Part shown: piece after piece, positions 36,320 to 48,074 of the stretch
Layout: each line of letters begins with the position of its first letter
Numbering within the stretch: the first letter of the stretch is position 1
NCBI RefSeq assembly: GCF_000143535.2
Contig: NC_037323.1
Location: 992,001 to 1,056,000 of the forward strand
Source of the DNA: Botrytis cinerea B05.10
Taxonomy: Eukaryota; Ascomycota; Leotiomycetes; Helotiales; Sclerotiniaceae
Direction: 5' to 3'
Length of the DNA stretch: 64,000 bases
Program-made: the position numbers and the translations under genes
Notes under the pieces: generated by a model
What the model was told of the DNA's origin: nothing
Seen by the model: only the letters and a program-made list of their open reading frames with translations
Databases searched by the model: none

Positions 36320-39300
36320 TTAAGCAGTTTGTGGTTCTGGAACATCGACATCTGGCGAGTAGGTATTACTTATGCCCGTACCATCCGGTACATGACTAGT
36401 CCTTGTATCTGCGCTCTCTCGTTTCGAAACCCCAGAAACGCCACTATCACCCTCGTCGCGATCGAAGATGATACCATGTATATTGAGACCATGCTTATCG
36501 CTTGCCGGAGTCTTCAATGTCTCCTCTTCAACTTTTTCATCAAGGTTCATAAGTGCTGGAGGACGGTGTCGCATTTGTCGGGCTTTTGCAAGAGAAATAG
36601 TCTTTTGTTGATAAGTTGTGGTTATAGGTTTGGAATCGTCTCGGTCAATGGTAGCTTTCATTAGTGCAGCCATCCATAATCTACCCTGTTTGATATTTGG
36701 CACTGCGAAGTAGTGCACAGTAGGTTTGGTGAAGTTGACAGCTCTAGAAAGACCAGCTCGTGGTGGTACGAGTTTGAAAATGAACATAGAATCACCGCCA
36801 CTTTTGCTTAATGTGGATTCTGGTTCGGCATCTGCTTCCGCTGATGCAATAGTTCCTTGGGCATTGATTGGGCTTGTAGGGCTGTTCGTTGCACCGGTGA
36901 GAGTAGCATGAAGGCCAGTAAGGCGATCAGTGTCAGCTGGCAAGACTCGATGGAATGAAATATCGATCAATCCTTTCTCCTGATCATCAGTCTCCGAGTA
37001 GTAATATGACAGCCGGCGGCCCTTCAAAACAAAAAGTCTAGGTTTCCATGTTGTCATAAGATTTGAACTTTTCTTTTTCATCCATCCACTGTAATCTGCA
37101 CCAACCATCTGTTCTTGGGGCGTTTTCTTTTCGAGCCCCCGCGTGTAGGCACTAGTTTCCTTCTTGGACTTCTTTCTCGATGCCTTTGGATTAATCATAG
37201 CCGTTTTATCATCTGCAGGATCAAGTTCGAAGCTTGGGCCAGCTGAAGGTGTGCTCGAACCAGTTCTCGAAGGGGATTGAAGTGGGGATTCTTTTGTTGA
37301 GGATGATACCGTTTCGGTTGGTGAAGTAATACGAGATTTCTCACGGCCGGTGACAGCATCAGATATTGCACGCATGCTGAAATGGCTAGAGGACCCTGTT
37401 GGTTTAACAGGTAACAACCGATCGTTAGGGTAATTTTGTTGGAGACTTGGCGATTTGGGCGATACTATGCTATCCATAGATCTTTCTGGCTGAAGTCTGG
37501 TAACGAGTGGAAAATCGTCCTTCGGTGGTGGTACTGGTCGAGGGGGTGAATTGACGGAACTTTCGGAAGGGGTTCTTCGACGGCCGTTGACAGATAAGCC
37601 GTAATATTTTTGTGCTGCTGTGGGTGGTGTCGTCTCTCTTACTAAATCGGCACTGCCAAATCTGGAATGTCTCGAATTTGTTGTTGCAGTCCTTATTCTT
37701 TGCTCATCAGTGTAACTAGAATTTCTAGAGTGTCCACCTGTGCTACCTCTCTTACGTAGCACGTTCCTTTGCCGACCCTCCAATTCACCACCCGAGAAAT
37801 ATCCTCGATCAGTATCTAAATTAGTTGGGGGGGCTATAATTTCAGATGGCTGATCAGCAGATCCCTTGGTGGTAATTTCCGTGAGACCAGCCGACGATAA
37901 CGGGCGATTCGAAGATACAGGTCGTTGGGATATGGCGGATGTCGCATCACCAAGTGACCAATCTTTGTTAAATGAGGCTTGCTTCCGGTGTGAAGATACA
38001 CCTTGGGATTTATCTGCTGCAATTGCACTCACTAGTGAATGAGTGGTACTGAATTCACCAACAGAACTTTGTCTAGAATGATGTAAATCCCTGATTGATG
38101 CAGCAGAAGGTCTCTTTTCCCCTGGAACTCTTGGACTGCCCTGCGGAGTTTTGGGAGATATTGGAGACGAGGTTGTGATAGAGTCGTTTCTTTGGGCACG
38201 CTGATGAGATTGCCGAATATTATTTGATGACGACCCAGGTCGGTTACTCAAGCTGAGGTTTCTTGGTAGCATTGTGGATGAAGCACCACTACGAACGCGG
38301 CGGCCGCCATCCTCAGAGCCAATTTCACTACCAGCATATGTACCAGTGTTCCTTCTTGTTGGAGTTTCACCATTTACTTCGTCTTGGAGGGCTTTAATTT
38401 TTTGCCATGTTTTGAGTCTTCGCCCAACAGAACCTAATTCAAATTCCTTCAAGAAAACCGATGTTTGGTCCATGCCCAAGAGGACATCCCCTGAGATTTC
38501 TTGATCTCGAAACACTTCACAGTGCTTCTTATCAACTCCTACGGTAAACAAGTATTCTGCGACTTGCTCGGATGACCATATATTGACCTCTTCGAGAGTG
38601 TGCATGTCTTCCTCTTCTTCGTCCGTTTCCTCGCCATTGATATATGACATTCTTGCATCATTGTGATGGCTACTATATTCGCTTCCTGAATCGTTGATCG
38701 ATTTCGGCACAGAACCAACGATATGGTTCATATCTGTTATATGCTCGTCAATCACACTTAGAGTTTCGTTCATGACTGGACTATCCTGACCGTGGGCATG
38801 AGATTTCGCAGCCGAGCTCGCACTCACTGCACTCAGTGGTGATAATATTTTTGGGGTAACGTTTGTTGGAGATTCAATTGAGGTTGGAGATGAGGACAAT
38901 CGATCTGTAGAGAGAATATCCGGAAGATCTCCTGAGGTCTCGGGCAGAGCTGTCGTCTCACCAGAAGGACTCTGCGCAATCGTCTGAAGAGGCTTTTGAA
39001 GGGATGGTTGAGGCAGCGGATTTTGCAGAACCCCGAGTTGAGACATCGACAATGTCGAAAGATTTGGATGGGAAGGGTTTCCGCGAGGAGCTAATCGGGT
39101 ATAGACTTTGAATGATATATCAGTTTCGACACCCAATGCGACATCAATTCCTTTGTGGGAAGCTTACCTTCTGGGAATAAACCACTCGATCCGTTTACTA
39201 AACTCCTTCCAAGGTACCATCCATCCCCAAATTCATCATCTCTCTCTATTAATTCGACCCGATCTCCTTTTGATAAGCTGAGCTCATCAGAACTGCGCGC

Positions 39301-39518
39301 AGAAAAATCATCTAATTTCATCATTAGTGGCAGAACTCCCTTACATGACCATTTATTGGAGCAATTTTGTGTCCGAATTCCACATCCATCATGCTTCCAT
39401 TCCCCATGATAACCAAGGGAGATAGATATAACTTACGGATTACAATCAAAGTTGAACCAGGCTCTGGTCGCATTGCATCTGGTCGGTGATTGGACTCCAT
39501 TGTCCTTGGGGGTTCCAT
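36320..39518 (-). CDS. BOI2: Boi1/2-type polarity protein (SH3-SAM-PH)
   Basis: Boi proteins are cortical scaffolds for polarised growth that link Cdc42, Bem1 and exocyst-driven secretion. Three exons: 39437-39518, 39168-39311 and 36320-39105, giving 1003 residues. SH3 domain at about 23-77, rebuilt across two introns (IVIHDFSARSSDELSLSKGD, then GWYLGRSL and GLFPEVYTR). SAM domain at about 248-317 (NIWSSEQVAEYLFTVGVD). PH domain at about 746-891 (GWMKKKSSNLMTTWKPRLFV to GRLWMAALM), split by an insertion of roughly 45 low-complexity residues (about 805-848). A proline cluster PPRPVPPPKDD near residue 600 resembles the Bem1-SH3-binding motif of yeast Boi proteins. I start at the ATG at 39518, the first in the SH3-bearing exon. 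Domain order is diagnostic. Confidence 0.93.
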
Positions 39519-39953
39519 CTTGTTCAATTCTATCTATCCTTCTCTTTAAATAATTGCTCGTCCTCCCAAGGGTCCTTTACTATTTACAAAACAACCATCG
39601 GAACTTTCTTGTGCTTTTGGATCGTTTGAGATGATATATGCTTGTTGAAACCAGATAGTAGTCGCAGAGTGATAGTTGGAAGATTGAAGGTTGGTTGACT
39701 CGAATTTTAGTTGCGGAGGCGTATTTTCGGGTTGCATTAACGACAACAAAAGTGAATTCGTTGTCGCAACATGAGTAGCAGGTATAGTATACCCAGTGAT
39801 AGGCCTGTTTAGCTGGATGTGCGGTGCACCACAGTGTGCAAAGCCCAGGAATGAATAGAGGATAAAGTCCTGATAAAGTGGATTGGAAGTGTCTTTGAAT
39901 CAGGGGGACATGATTGAGTCGTGCAATATAAAATAGAAATTGAGGTGATAGAT

Positions 39954-39982
39954 GAGTGGGTGAGTGGGTGAGTGGGTGAGTG
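39954..39982. repeat. 8-bp tandem repeat GAGTGGGT
   Basis: Three and a half copies, upstream of the Boi start codon. Confidence 0.85.
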
Positions 39983-40095
39983 TTATCTGGAGTGAGGTCG
40001 GGTAAGGAGTGAGTGAGGGAGGGAGGGAGGGAGGGAGTGAGGGAGTAAAGAGAAGTGTGATAATGATAATAAAAATAAAAATAATGGAGAATTGA

Positions 40096-40158
40096 GTGGT
40101 GGTGGTGGTGGTGGTGGTGGTAGTGGCAGTGGCAGTGGCAGTGGTAGTGGTAGTGGGA
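40096..40158. repeat. (GGT)n and AGTGGC/AGTGGT trinucleotide-like array
   Basis: A GGT run of about 26 bp continues into AGTGGC and AGTGGT copies. It lies about 0.6 kb upstream of the Boi start and is C-rich on the Boi sense strand. Confidence 0.88.
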
Positions 40159-41520
40159 GGGGAGGGGGTTGAAAGTTGAGATTTGAGATCTGAGATTTGA
40201 GAGTTGTCGGCGTATCGCAATGCAAAGGGTACCTGGTAATGTATATACTTCGTAAGGTACGTACCTGCCTCCTAGTTACCTATATAATATGTATATATAT
40301 ATACACATACATATATATGCAGGGCCTATATCATATCAAATTTCTATATGGTTTTTTTTAGTTTAACAAGTGGAGTATGATTTAAGTGAGTTTTTTATAT
40401 TAGATTTGTTGAAATTTTGGTCTGTGAGGTTCAGTGAAGTCTAAAAAAAGTAAAAATAAATATAAAAAAAGTATGGGTAATTGGCTCGACTGTTGCTTTC
40501 AGCTCCAGTCGCCCGTCTCCCTCCAGAGCAGTTTCTCAGCATCGGACCACCAGCGAGTGGACTGTGAATAAGGGACTGGGCAGATGGGCAAGTAAAGGCA
40601 AGTGAAGCGCTCACTGCTTTGGGAAAGTGGGTGATAGTGTTACATCCTCCATACATCCTCCATACATCCTCCCAAGTGCAAGGGATCGAGGAGCTTGGGG
40701 AGGATACACGGAGTATCGCGACGGAGCAATCATGCATGGTTGGAGAAAAGAGCTGGCTTAGCCTTCCCTTGGTTGCACATCGTACATATCGTACACCACT
40801 GCTTGATGACAGTCCGAGGATCCCATTGGCGGACGCGTGTTGTGTTTCCATCCTAGGTTTGCTTTTGGGAATTCCCTCCCTGGTACGTACTCTGGACTGC
40901 ACGGGACTGGCGTCTGTACGGTGAACACACTTCATATCTATGTATCGACCTCCCTATTACGTACCTAGCATGCATCTTGATTTGCGTCTTGATTTGCAGA
41001 AGCCAAAGTCAAAGTCAAAGTCAAGGCCCAAGCCACAGCCAAAGCCAAAGCTAAAGCCAAGGTAAGCTGTTGTACAGAGTTGATGATAACCCTTACCCCA
41101 AATCTTGCCGCGCACAGCAACCAACCAGAGATCTCCGACTGCTTCCATCAGCGCCATCCCCAGTCTTTTCGCAATCCTTGGAGGGGAATTGGGATCCCAC
41201 TTCCCGGTAGTTTCATCCATTGCATTGCCACCCACATCCGGACTTTCTTTCGCAAGCTGTGGTAATGGCACCACGTGGGTGTCAAATACTTCATGTTCTT
41301 GTCCTTTGCACCTTCCCCGTGCCCCCAATATATCTGGAAAGGGCCATGGCCACATGACCAAACAACTTCTGACAGCCACCACATACCATCATGCCAATTA
41401 TGCATGCAAGAAAGAGTGTTGCAGCACTGCTACCTGAATAGGCATATTCGACAAGTCAAGTCACGCAACTAACAAGCAACGGAGACAAGCCAGGAAGAGG
41501 CGAGCGAGCACGTTGTGTTT

Positions 41521-41585
41521 CTTATTATATACTCTTATTATATACTCTTATTACATACTCTAATTACATACTCTTATTACATACT
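41521..41585. repeat. 13-bp tandem repeat, five copies
   Basis: Five head-to-tail copies of a 13-bp unit (CTTATTATATACT and close variants) with no gaps; variants differ at one or two positions (T to C at position 8; T to A at position 3). Confidence 0.95.
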
Positions 41586-42345
41586 CGGTGATACGTCTGT
41601 GGAGTCTGTAAAGTCAAGCAGTCTGTAAAGTCTGTTTGTAACCCCTCATTCATTCCCCCCCCCCCTCGACCCCTCACCCACTGAACTCATCACTGCTTGA
41701 ATATTGACACTTTTGCAAGACGAATGGCGAATGGCTAGGTATGTTGCTGTGAAATGATTACTATGTAGGTAGGCATTCTGTCCATCGGCCATTCACTTCT
41801 TCTGTCCTTCCATTCCTCCACCTCCTGTCCTTCCAGGTATTCACATCATCTATACAGCACACACCGAAACACGAGATAATTCAATGTGAGAAGCCATTTT
41901 CTCACACACCTGTATCAATGGCTGGTATTTCATGCCAATACCTACATAGAGTGAAAACATTGTGTCCTATTTGCCGTGTTCCTATTCCTAGCCCTAGCCT
42001 CTAACGGTGACAAGAGATACATCTCGTTCTCATTGGTTATTCGCCATCCATTCGCCTTTTGAGGTGTTTGTTATCGGTACCTACTTCCGTCCTTGTCCTT
42101 CCTTCTCCATCGATACTGAACCTCATCAAACATCCATTCATCTCTCTCGACCCTGTCCTCACTCCTCTTTCGTAATTGTCTCCTCCACACAACAACAAAA
42201 TTCGATAAGCAACCTCTGCAATCTACACTGAATTCTGTTGTCATACTTCCTGTTATAATTTCATTCCTTCATATAGTAAAATAAATAAAGAAAAATATCA
42301 CATGTTCCTTGAGGCTATCCTTGTGCAGTACATCTCATCTCACAT

Positions 42346-42578
42346 ATGGTAGTATGGTATGAGACAGGCCTCGATTCCTTTTTCTTTTTCTACAAAACGA
42401 ACTTCTCAACATCTGGAACAGAGGGCGCGGACGTGGGTGAAGAAGGTAAAAGGCGAGAGAGATTGAGCAGAAAGCATTCGATACGCCTCTGTACACGAAA
42501 GGTCTCTAATGCTTTTCAAACCGACCTTGAATTGTTATCAACGCGGATTCAATGAATTCTCGACAACGTCCAACTTAA
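42346..42578 (+). promoter_or_regulatory. Two overlapping upstream ORFs before the SP-RING gene
   Basis: A 69-codon open frame (42346-42555) ends in TGA that overlaps the ATG of a second, eight-codon frame (42552-42578) as ATGA. The second stops three bases before the main ATG at 42582. If both are in the mature leader they could impose translational control on the main protein. Presence in the mRNA is not proven. Confidence 0.4.
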
Positions 42579-42581
42579 GAC

Positions 42582-45500
42582 ATGCGCCGACCGCCCGATA
42601 AAGAGGGCAATTCTGCCATGACCGAACGAGATGTTGTCTCCTCTAATGCCACATTAAACGCCTTTTTGGGCGGGTCCCGACAAAAATCTTGGATGATCGC
42701 AGGAGGGGCACCAGTTCGACCGACTCCACGACGTCCTAGCATCACTAAACCGTCAGATCAGCCCAATGCGAATAATCCTCAAAGGTATGCCATGTCTAAT
42801 TTCCTGACTGAAAACCACCTACTCGAGCACGAACATATTATATCGAGTGACTGGCGCAAAGGGCTACTCATCCATCCATAGATATGGACAGGTATCCATG
42901 GACAGGTATCTATGGACAGGTATCCCGTGGGCTTCAGACTTGGAAGTTCGCATCATTGCTGTGGGCTAGGTATCCTGGTCCTATTTCCCGATGATGTTTG
43001 CGACCATTGAATGCCTGCTTGTATCAGGCACACATCACAAACAAAACTCCATTCAATGACTTGAGGCTAATTACAGTAATCTTAGGACTTCGACCACTAC
43101 TCTGCTTTCGCCAGTAACGAGCGACGAATCATCGAGTCCCGGACTGGCGCAAAATTCTGTGCCTCTTCAAAATACACACACCGCTTCCTTGTCCGGCACG
43201 CAGGGTTCTTCGAGAGTGAATGCCACAATCGCAACAAGTCAAGCTCTGCAAGAAGCATGTATTACGCCTTCAAATCCCGATATTGTACAGCCTCGAGTTT
43301 TCCCTGACGTAGCGAGAGGCGAACCCGACGAACCTTGCACAGTGTCAATATCTGCAAGGCCTCCTCTGTCGGAAGAAATCTCTCAGCTGCAGACCTCAGC
43401 TAACATCACTTCAACTGGAAACTCACCCAAGGATTCACTGCACAGGTCCTCTTCAGATCCAAATACAAGAAGTCGGGTACCATCTGTTACCACAAGAAAC
43501 TCAGAAATATTCCCAGCAATTCAGGGTCAAGTGGAGCAGACAATGCTTTCTCATACCCAGCGTCCTCAGCGGCGGCCATCATTTCGCCCTACCATGCCTT
43601 CTTTGAAGCCCCGTGCTGAAATGGTAAAGAAGTATATCGAACAATATGGGGGTATGGCCAGCTTAAATTCTGCGCTTGAAAAGCCAAGGTTCAGTTTGAT
43701 GGAAACTGCCTGCAAGTGTGACGATGTCCATTATGTTGCAACACATCAGTTGTTTTGTGTGTGGGATACAAGTCGTAAAGATATTACAGGTATAACTGAG
43801 CTTCCAGACTCAGTGACTTTAAGTCATGCGTTTCGGATACTTGGTCAGCTGATACGAGACAATGAAGGCATGGCACCAAATCATCTTAGATGGTTTGCTA
43901 ATTTTCCAAGTCCATTTGCTGACTTGATGAAAAACTCCGAGCCATATCGGCGAATCGTTCAAGAAGTCGGCACATTTCTCTCAAAGTTGGTTTCTAATTG
44001 GTCGGAACTAACGAGAATGTGTGCTAGCAGAGGCCACCCGCCGCTAGTTGATGAACTGATTAATGAGCTAGGGTTATTATCACCGACTTTACAGAATATT
44101 GTCTTCACTGCAACCAGGCGCAACCTTAATATAGTGGATGATGAATATGGTAATGAAATGGAAAAAGTGTTTGAGCAAGATAAAACAGGACACAGAGAAC
44201 TTGCTGCTCGATATAATACTTCTCGGCCGCCCTCGGAAAAGGAGATTCAAGAGAGAACTAAAACCATAGTGCAAAGGTATATGGTGATATCTTTGAAATC
44301 GCGCCAGAAGATGTTGACGAATATGGCTCCGCAACCTTCAACAACAGCACCAGCGACTCCCTCGAGCACCGGCCAGATCCCAAGGATTCCAAGTGGACCG
44401 TACCCTCCAATAGGTTCGAGTTTTAATTCCAACCAGAATAATCCTCAGCAAAATCATGTTCAGAACCGTCAAACTGGTCAAACTTTAAGTCAAATACGAA
44501 CCTCGTTTACTAGACCTTCATCACCTTTAATTATAGCAAGTGCGAGCAGTATTCATCAGAATATTGCGCCACGTACAGGTATAGACACACCTAGTGCAAT
44601 TCCCATACAAGCCTTGTCCATGGAGTCGCCAATCCAACAGGGATTCCAATATTCGTCACCTATTCTTCGCAGTAATGGCACTCCATTCCCGCCGTTGGCA
44701 TTGCAGAGTAATGGTTCTCAGTCACCAATTATAGGACAAAATCAGGGACCTCCTCAAGGCCAATTTAACTTTGACCCAAGATTCGACAATAGACAGCAGC
44801 AGCATTATCCACAACCATTTATGCAACAGGCGCATGGCCCGGCACAGTATAGCCCAAATAATACCCAACAAACGAGTTCTCAGCAACTGCAGCAAATTCA
44901 GATGCATCAACAGCACCTACAGCATCAACAGCACCAGCATTGGTTACAGCATCAGATGTCTCAACAGCAGCAGGCCCAAAATCAAGCTTTAGCACTGCAG
45001 CGTCAAGCTCATCCGAGAAGAGATAGCCATCCAGTCAATGGCCAGCCACAGCAGCAGCAAGTTTTATCAAGAAATGGTAGCAGAAACAGTACCAGAAATA
45101 ATAGCGTTTCCGGCGAGCATATGTCTCCGTTGGTGAGTGGTTCTATTTATATGCGAAACAATCCTCAAGGAAACCAAGGACCTCCTCCATACCCAAGGGC
45201 AATGACTTTCGAAGAGCAGGAATGCATACGATATAGAAACATATCTGATCCCATGAAGAGATCTTTCATTCCTCCCCTTGGTTTTACGCATCCCCAGGGA
45301 ATTCCAGATCCAGATATGAAAGCTCTCCATCAAGCGAATCTTCGCAGCCCTCGCCTAGTCACTATCGATATTCCTAATCTTGGATGTGATGGCGTCTCTC
45401 GCAGATTTTATCAGTTTGTGAAGGATTTTCCTATGGCTCCAACGAAGATCCCCTTCGAATCCTCACTCAACAAATTAGAGTTTCAAATTTCCGCCGATGC

Positions 45501-46440
45501 ATTGACACATATTTCTCGTGATAAATTGGTTGCCAATGATTGTCTAATGGTCCGAGAAGTCAAATCGCAATCTCTTCAATTTCGATTGAGATGTGTGTCA
45601 GCTGTCCCAGATTCAAATGATTTCCCCCTTTCGAGATGGGTTGTTTCGGATACGGTGTGGCCCGAAATGATCTTCATGGATATTGATAGCCATGAGTTAG
45701 AGGCTAGACGCAAATGGCACCATGGGAGAGATCTTCCAATCGATATCACGCCGTATGTAAATGTTGGAGCCAACGAGATTTCAATATCGATGCCCAAGTT
45801 ACCTACAGCAACTAAAGAAAAGGAATATTTCCTGGCAGTGGAAGAGATTGAGATTTTACAGCACAACGAAATCATGGACATGTGTAAAGAACAAAGTATT
45901 CCTGCAGCAACGGTCTTGGAAGATATTAAAAAGAAGCTTGCAGGCCCGACTGATGATGACGATGAACTTTTGATATTGGTCACTGATCTTTCTATTGGTC
46001 TTACTGATCCTTTTACCTCGAGAATCTTTGAAATTCCTGTTCGCGGTAAAAATTGTTTGCATCGGGAATGTTTTGATCTCGCAACTTTCCTGTCGACACG
46101 CCCAAGCAAGCCGAAACGACCAGATCAACCTTGTATGGTTGACGTTTGGAAGTGTCCGCTGTGCTCTGAGGATGCACGTCCATACAGCCTTCGGCACGAT
46201 GAATTCCTGGCTTCTGTGAGAGACGAACTACAGCAACAAGATAAACTAGACGCAAAATCCATCCTAGTAGCGGCGGATGGTACTTGGCGACCAAAAGTGG
46301 AGTCGCAACCTTCACATAAACGAAAGTCAATCACCGATGACGATGACGACGATTCGATAGATGAAGAAAGGCCAAGAAAGAAATCAACGAATGATGCCAA
46401 GCATGCCGTGATAGAAATCATTGAATTGGACGATGATTAA
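42582..46440 (+). CDS. MIZ/SP-RING zinc-finger protein, probable SUMO E3 ligase
   Basis: SP-RING (MIZ) proteins of the PIAS/Siz/Zmiz group act with Ubc9 to attach SUMO, mostly in the nucleus. Two exons, 42582-42784 and 43086-46440, separated by a 301-nt intron, give 1185 residues. The N-terminal 160 residues are Ser/Thr-rich and disordered. A conserved-looking block at about 180-390 is unassigned. A Q/H-rich segment lies at about 637-710. A PINIT-like region precedes the SP-RING at about 1035-1105, with Cys1058, His1060, Cys1063, Cys1091 and Cys1094 (GKNCLHRECFDL and WKCPLC). The CPL/CPI that usually opens the domain is replaced by TDP at 1041-1043. The C-terminus is acidic with a basic patch and ends VIEIIELDDD, a good SUMO-interaction motif. 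The organisation is closest to Zmiz-type proteins; ligase activity is inferred. Confidence 0.88.
42884..42925. repeat. 14-bp tandem repeat inside the SP-RING gene intron
   Basis: Three copies of ATGGACAGGTATCY. Each carries a GGTATC donor-like site, inside the unusually long intron. Confidence 0.9.
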
Positions 46441-47777
46441 ACGTTTCTTTACTGGATTTTCGTTACGATCACACATGGATACGCGAGCACAGTGCGGCGT
46501 GGAGTTTTGCAAAATTGATCAGCTTGTTTTCTTTGGTTGGATGGATTAGCTTCTTTGCATAGGTGCTTATTAGGGGCGTTGATTTTATGGAAATGGATGG
46601 AGGACGAACACAACCAATCGCTTGGCGTACATTAATTTTTGCTACTTCTTCATGTTAAGGCGTACTTAACACATTTCGGAATTCTCACAACATGGCTTTG
46701 GCGTATGAATGTTCTGTTGAACGCGGCTGCGTATGGTGCGGTTTCTTAGCATGCGAGAACATGACATGGTAGAGTGGCATATGGTAGGGCATGGCTTTTC
46801 TATTTTCAAGGTGGAAAATACTCCTAGATCATGATTATCATGAAATATGAATGGATCATCAGGGATTGATCAGATTGATTGCACATGGTAATAGACTACT
46901 AGGTCTAAAATGGATGGAATTTGTACATTGTAACATTGTGTTCATTGATTGTGCTGAGCTGAGATGCTTGGTTGCAAGACTTGGCATTCATTCATGTGAA
47001 GTTATTACAATAAATGAGAATTATATTAATGAACATGAAATGAAATATTGGGGTGGGCAAGTAGAAAGTGATGATGTTTTTTTTTTTTTGTTATTGGCGA
47101 GATTTAGGGGGTTTAGTGGGAGATAATGTGGGCATTTGAACTTATATGGGTAACTGCAAAGTAACTGCAAGGTAGGTAGGTAGGAAGGTATGTGTTTTTC
47201 TTTTCTTTTCTTTTGGGGGGGATTGAATGGGATAAGATAGAATATCGCAACTTTCAGGGAAATATCAATATGAATATCAATATAAAGAAAGTCCGTCCGA
47301 GTCTGATGGATGAGGAGGGAGGGAAGGAGCGAGGGAGGGAGAGAGGGGAAAAGAAGGTCTCTCGAGTGAGCGATGAGCTGGGCAAGAGCAGAAGAGAAAA
47401 TGGAATCGATGGGAGGTACTGGGTGGTTATTGGATTTTTTGAGTTATCTGCTTGCTAGTCTTTTTCTTGGGTGTGTGTTGATACTTTGATGTTGATTTTG
47501 ATTTTGACGTTGCTCGGTATTATTGTTAATTCATCGACGACTTTTACTTTTACTTTGAATATCGATATCGGCATTTAAATTTTTATATCCTACGCTACGA
47601 ATTCCTTCTCGCATTCTCGCACATGCAATTTAGCATCCTTTCCCTCTTCAAACTAGCAAGTCAACAAACTAGTCATATCCCATTACCATCATCACCACCA
47701 CTACTGCCACGACCGCCATCTCGCCCTCGATTTCCTCTTTCCTTCCTACTCCCATAATCATAACCATAACCATAACC
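46441..47777. other. Intergenic: SP-RING gene trailer, then C-rich sequence
   Basis: The + strand is G-rich at about 46.9-47.45 kb and turns C-rich from about 47.6 kb. Open frames 46851-47126 and 47192-47458 are simple-sequence and not conserved-looking. Confidence 0.5.
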
Positions 47778-48074
47778 ATGATCCCCAACCTCAACCTCAG
47801 CCCTCCCCATATCCTCCAAAACCTCTTCATCAGTATCCTCTACACCCTCACCATCATTGTCAGCCTCGTCAGCGTTCTTCTCATCGCCTCCGTCTGGACT
47901 TTCTGCATGCTCGATTACAGTTTTGAGAATCTTTCCGTGACGGTACTTTCTCATGTTGCGGAGGTTGTGTTGGTTAGTTTTTTTTTTTCTTTTTTTCCCC
48001 CGCTCTCTCTTGTACTCCTTTTCCCTTCTCCCTATAATCATAATCTCACACGATGGTGGGAATTATCGAGATAG
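47778..48074 (+). CDS. Possible small membrane-protein gene (3' end unresolved)
   Basis: Not a recognised family. From the ATG at 47778 the first 67 codons have a strong preference for C at the third position and encode a hydrophobic helix at about residues 17-46 (LYTLTIIVSLVSVLLIASVW). After VVL the frame runs into a GTTAGT plus T/C-rich tract that looks like an intron start; unspliced it ends at 48074 (98 residues). Possible acceptors after 48055 would give two alternative short C-termini. The flanks fit a plus-strand gene: C-rich before, G-rich after (about 48.2-48.36 kb). A minus-strand open frame overlaps but is Lys/Arg/Glu/Gly simple sequence. It may be a real short gene or chance. Confidence 0.35.
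   Translation: MIPNLNLSPPHILQNLFISILYTLTIIVSLVSVLLIASVWTFCMLDYSFENLSVTVLSHVAEVVLVSFFFSFFPPLSLVLLFPSPYNHNLTRWWELSR

Larger units (their letters stand above)
39519..42581. promoter_or_regulatory. 3 kb divergent region between Boi and SP-RING genes
   Basis: The Boi gene leaves to the left and the SP-RING gene to the right. On the + strand 39.9-40.2 kb is G-rich (C-rich on Boi sense), consistent with a Boi leader; 41.05-42.3 kb is C-rich, consistent with the SP-RING gene leader. Open frames at 40441-40935 (-), 40957-41382 (-) and 41105-41437 (+) have no recognised domain and overlap each other, so I do not call them genes. Confidence 0.5.

Noticed and set aside
40441..41437. Overlapping 100-164 codon frames on both strands
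   Set aside because: Mutually overlapping, contain Phe/Gly/Asp and Lys/Ala repeat peptides, and no known domain; the region fits promoter and leader.
47673..48041. Minus-strand Lys/Arg/Glu/Gly-rich frame overlapping the small membrane ORF
   Set aside because: Charged low-complexity mirror of the opposite, C-third-position-biased frame; no start context or homology.
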